Shown: piece by piece, positions 5,621 through 7,730 of the stretch
Layout of the letters: each line of letters opens with the position of its first letter
Position numbering within the stretch: the first letter of the stretch is position 1
Origin: Cyanobacteria bacterium HKST-UBA02
GTDB taxonomy: Bacteria; Cyanobacteriota; Vampirovibrionia; Obscuribacterales; Obscuribacteraceae
Reading direction: 5' to 3'
Length of the DNA stretch: 7,730 bases
Assembly (NCBI GenBank): GCA_020431945.1
Contig: JAGQHH010000103.1
Span: 1 to 7,730 of the forward strand
Made by a program: the position numbers and the translations under genes
Notes under the pieces: model-generated
Database searches by the model: none
Told to the model about the DNA's origin: nothing
What the model saw: only the letters and a program-made list of their open reading frames with translations

Positions 5621-7150
5621 TTGGTGGTTTCTTCCGGAAAAACCACGGTGTGGATCACTGGCGATCAGTGCACCGCGGATAATACTGCCCTGTCCGGACT
5701 CGACAAAGATAGCGTCACTGTCCTGATGATCGAGTCGGTTGGTCGGGGGCGCCAGATCCGGTATCACAAGCACAAGCTGGTGCTCATCTATTCGGTGATG
5801 CGCCATTTTGCTGCCGAGCTCCGGGAGGCAGGCTGGAATGTTCATTATCTCGAGGAAGCCCCGGATTTCGCCACGGCTCTGAAGGACTATATCGAGGTGA
5901 GCGGCTCCCGAAACTTTCGCATGATGAGCCAGTCTGAGTACGGCGGCAATGAGAAGCTCATGGCCTTGGCCGGTCCCTCGGTGCAGTTCGAGATCACCAG
6001 GCACAGCCATTTCATTTCGGAGCCGGAAGAGTTCGAGGCGCTACACCGGGGCGATCGAGTGACTATGGAGTATTTCTACAGGGAGATGCGCCGCAAGACC
6101 GGGCTTCTTATGAATGGCGAGAAGCCTGAAGGGGGCAGGTGGAATTTCGACAAAGAGAATCGCAAGCCGCCTTCCCGGCACGAGTTTTTCGAACCCCTGC
6201 GTTTCGAGCCCGACGCCGTCACCGGGGCGGTAATGGCGATGGTGAACAGACATTTTGCCGACCATCCCGGCAGCACCGGGGGCTTCTCCCTGGCTGTGAC
6301 CCGGACCCAGGCCCTGGCTCGAGCTCGCGAATTCATGGACCACCAGCTCGATGATTTCGGACCCATGCAGGACGCCATGCTCGCCGGCAATTACTATATG
6401 AACCACTCGGTGCTGTCGCCATATGTCAACACCTGTCTGCTTCATCCCCTGGAACTCTGCGCCATGGCGGAGCAGAAATACACAGAGGGCAAAGCAGCGC
6501 TCTCTTCGGTGGAAGGCTTTATCAGGCAGCTGATCGGCTGGCGGGAATTCGTCTGGCGCGTCTACTGGCGGGTCATGCCCGATTATCGAAAGCGCAATCA
6601 TCTGGGTGCCGATCTATCTCTACCGGAGATGTTCTGGACCGGTGAAACGAGGATGCGGTGTCTGGCGGAGGTTTTGAAACAGGTAATCGAGACCGGTTAT
6701 GCGCACCATATACAGCGTCTCATGATCCTGGGCAATTTCTCCCTGCTGGCCGGTCTCGAGCCCGAGCAGGTAAACGACTGGTTCTGGGCGATGTTCGTGG
6801 ACGGCTATGATTGGGTGATGGTGCCGAATGTCATCGGCATGGCTCTGCACGCCGACGGAGGCTATGTCGGCACCAAGCCATATGCCGCATCGGCCAATTA
6901 CATCGGCAAGATGTCCGATTATTGCAAAGGGTGCCACTACAAGGCGAAGGAAATTCACGGCGAGAACGCCTGTCCTTTCAACAGTCTTTACTGGGACTTC
7001 CTCGATCGCAACCGGGAGACCTTTGCGGGTAATCATCGCATGGGGATAGTTTTGAAGGCGCTTGCTGCGAAAGACCCTGAATGGCTTGCTAGAAACCGGG
7101 AGCAAGCCGGCTCAATCAGAGCGAAATTGCGCAAAAATACTCTGATCTAG
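5621..7150 (+). CDS. FeS-BCP family cryptochrome/photolyase (prokaryotic (6-4) photolyase-like)
   Basis: A 509-aa flavoprotein predicted to use blue/near-UV light and FAD to repair UV lesions in DNA, or to act as a photoreceptor. The N-terminal Rossmann-like antenna domain begins TTVWITGDQ (8-16). The C-terminal helical FAD domain includes IGWREFVWRVYW from 305. C347, C435, C438 and C451 reproduce the 88-3-13 spacing of the four 4Fe-4S ligands I recall for Agrobacterium PhrB (C350, C438, C441, C454). H362-H363 match its active-site His pair (365/366) at the same offset of 3. W339 and W387 match its electron-transfer tryptophans, while Phe388 occupies the Tyr391 position. The family uses a ribityllumazine antenna and repairs (6-4) photoproducts; some members (CryB) regulate. 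The start is TTG 5621 or GTG 5624, with zero spacing after the STAS stop and in the same frame, and no good Shine-Dalgarno site, so coupled translation is likely. The stop overlaps the convergent gene by 4 bp. Confidence 0.92.
   Translation: MVVSSGKTTVWITGDQCTADNTALSGLDKDSVTVLMIESVGRGRQIRYHKHKLVLIYSVMRHFAAELREAGWNVHYLEEAPDFATALKDYIEVSGSRNFRMMSQSEYGGNEKLMALAGPSVQFEITRHSHFISEPEEFEALHRGDRVTMEYFYREMRRKTGLLMNGEKPEGGRWNFDKENRKPPSRHEFFEPLRFEPDAVTGAVMAMVNRHFADHPGSTGGFSLAVTRTQALARAREFMDHQLDDFGPMQDAMLAGNYYMNHSVLSPYVNTCLLHPLELCAMAEQKYTEGKAALSSVEGFIRQLIGWREFVWRVYWRVMPDYRKRNHLGADLSLPEMFWTGETRMRCLAEVLKQVIETGYAHHIQRLMILGNFSLLAGLEPEQVNDWFWAMFVDGYDWVMVPNVIGMALHADGGYVGTKPYAASANYIGKMSDYCKGCHYKAKEIHGENACPFNSLYWDFLDRNRETFAGNHRMGIVLKALAAKDPEWLARNREQAGSIRAKLRKNTLI
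5624..5646 (+). promoter_or_regulatory. Hairpin over the photolyase start codon
   Basis: GTGGTTT (5624-5630) pairs perfectly with AAACCAC (5640-5646) around a 9-nt loop containing the small palindrome TTCCGGAA. The left arm contains the GTG alternative start and abuts the TTG. Such a structure could hold back independent initiation until ribosomes finishing the STAS gene open it. The function is inferred from position only. Confidence 0.35.
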
Positions 7151-7545
7151 TCCATCATCGAATCGATCAGAGAAGGCGCGACGATATGGTTGCCTATGGC
7201 AAAGACGCCTAAGACCAGGAAAGGTCCGACAAGAATCGAAACCAGCCCCGCCGTGACCAGCCCGGCACGATAGTAGCGATTGGCGGGCTCGAAGCCTTTC
7301 AGCTTGAGCTTCCAGAGGATAATCCGGACCGGCGAGATGGCAAGAAAGATGATGGTGAGAATCAAAAGAAGCATCGCCTGACTAGAAATGGACCAGGCAA
7401 GACCTAGTCCGATAGACAGAGCTACGACTCCTGCTCCGAGAAGCCAGACCGGAATCCGGGGAAAGAACCGGGAAGATGCTTCGATGATCACGCCGATATT
7501 GAATGCCAGGGCAATCAGGGTCAGCAATATCAGGGCAAACAACAT
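7147..7545 (-). CDS. Small four-helix membrane protein, unknown function
   Basis: A hydrophobic protein of 132 aa starting at the ATG 7545-7543, with four predicted transmembrane helices at about residues 2-22, 33-51, 57-78 and 94-118. Between helices 3 and 4 a basic loop (K-L-K-L-K-G, then N-R-Y-Y-R) suggests that this loop is cytoplasmic, giving both termini a cytoplasmic side by the positive-inside rule. The ATG is preferred over an in-frame TTG at 7617, which would add a basic 24-residue extension and overlap the divergent ABC gene. The candidate ribosome site GGAG (7562-7559) is 13 nt away, which is long, so the start is not certain. I do not recognise the family. It is convergent with the photolyase (shared CTAG at the stops) and divergent from an ABC-transporter ATPase. 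It could be a membrane partner of that transporter, but at 132 aa it is too small to be a typical permease. Confidence 0.65.
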   Translation of the reverse strand: MLFALILLTLIALAFNIGVIIEASSRFFPRIPVWLLGAGVVALSIGLGLAWSISSQAMLLLILTIIFLAISPVRIILWKLKLKGFEPANRYYRAGLVTAGLVSILVGPFLVLGVFAIGNHIVAPSLIDSMMD

Positions 7546-7570
7546 CGTGTGCGATAATCTCCGGCTTGAC

Positions 7571-7579
7571 CTATAATAG
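7571..7579. promoter_or_regulatory. Nearly symmetric divergent -10 element
   Basis: CTATAATAG is palindromic except for its central base. On the plus strand it supplies a perfect TATAAT (7572-7577), placed about 32 nt before the ABC ATPase ATG. On the minus strand it supplies TATTAT (7578-7573), placed about 28 nt before the membrane-protein ATG. Neither direction has a clear -35 at 16-18 bp. One element may therefore drive both genes in opposite directions. Confidence 0.5.
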
Positions 7580-7608
7580 TCCTGTTTTGATCTTAGCAGG
7601 CGTCCCCG

Positions 7609-7730
7609 ATGAATCAAGAATACGCCATCGAAACGGTGGGTCTCACCAAGACCTTCGGCGATCGTGTCTGTGTCGACAGGCTCGATCTGAAAGTTAAATC
7701 CGGGGAGCTCTATGCTCTTCTGGGAGACAA
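7609..7730 (+). CDS. ABC transporter ATP-binding protein (partial, N-terminus only)
   Basis: The frame opens at the ATG 7609 with AGCAGG (7595-7600) 8 nt upstream and runs off the right edge after 40 codons. The translation shows the standard ATPase N-terminus: the A-loop region GLTKTFGDRVCVDRLDLKV, where the usual aromatic residue is F16, followed by SGELYALLGD, the strand leading into the Walker A motif. The Walker A lysine lies beyond the window. The style (short N-terminus, LTKTFG...YALLGDN) is that of stand-alone ATPases of ABC-2-type exporters such as drug, lipid or polysaccharide efflux systems, but the substrate cannot be judged. It is divergently arranged with the small membrane protein and probably begins its own operon to the right. 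Confidence 0.85.
   Translation, partial: MNQEYAIETVGLTKTFGDRVCVDRLDLKVKSGELYALLGD

Noticed and set aside
5276..6010. A 244-codon minus-strand frame across the STAS-photolyase junction
   Set aside because: It is antisense to two convincing genes and has no recognisable motifs.
7546..7617. TTG start giving a 156-residue version of the membrane protein
   Set aside because: It would overlap the divergent ABC ATPase start and the -10 element. The ATG at 7545 directly precedes the first membrane helix.

Overview
The window is chromosomal-looking bacterial DNA, moderately GC-rich in the genes and AT-rich in the main intergenic gap. No phage, transposon, CRISPR, rRNA or tRNA signature was seen. Shine-Dalgarno-like motifs, TTG/GTG starts and dense packing indicate an ordinary bacterium. 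A secreted TPR protein with serine-rich linkers beside a bifunctional AdhE and an iron-sulfur photolyase would fit a non-photosynthetic cyanobacterial relative (Melainabacteria/Obscuribacterales-like). That placement is a guess from general impression, not something the sequence proves.

Layout: (1) 1-2412, minus strand: a large exported TPR-repeat protein, cut by the left edge, with a signal peptide, about eight TPR units, serine-rich low-complexity linkers and the start of a coiled coil. (2) 2413-2675: an AT-rich divergent intergenic region holding a candidate -10 box for the TPR gene, a perfect GTCAAA-N6-TTTGAC inverted repeat and two TTGACA hexamers. (3) 2676-7150, plus strand: a tightly coupled three-gene unit. 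It contains adhE (acetyl-CoA to ethanol), a small STAS-domain protein overlapping adhE by ATGA, and a cryptochrome/photolyase of the FeS-BCP (prokaryotic 6-4 photolyase) family that begins on the base after the STAS stop codon. (4) 7147-7545, minus strand: a small four-helix membrane protein whose stop codon overlaps the photolyase stop through a shared CTAG. (5) 7609 to the right edge, plus strand: the N-terminus of an ABC-transporter ATPase, divergent from the membrane gene across a nearly symmetric TATAAT/TATTAT promoter element.

The most notable feature is the adhE-STAS-photolyase arrangement. A fermentative/redox enzyme, a regulatory-type STAS domain lacking the usual phosphorylatable serine, and a flavin/4Fe-4S light-dependent DNA repair enzyme appear to be co-translated. 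The individual enzymes belong to known families. Whether the combination is a functional unit is inference.
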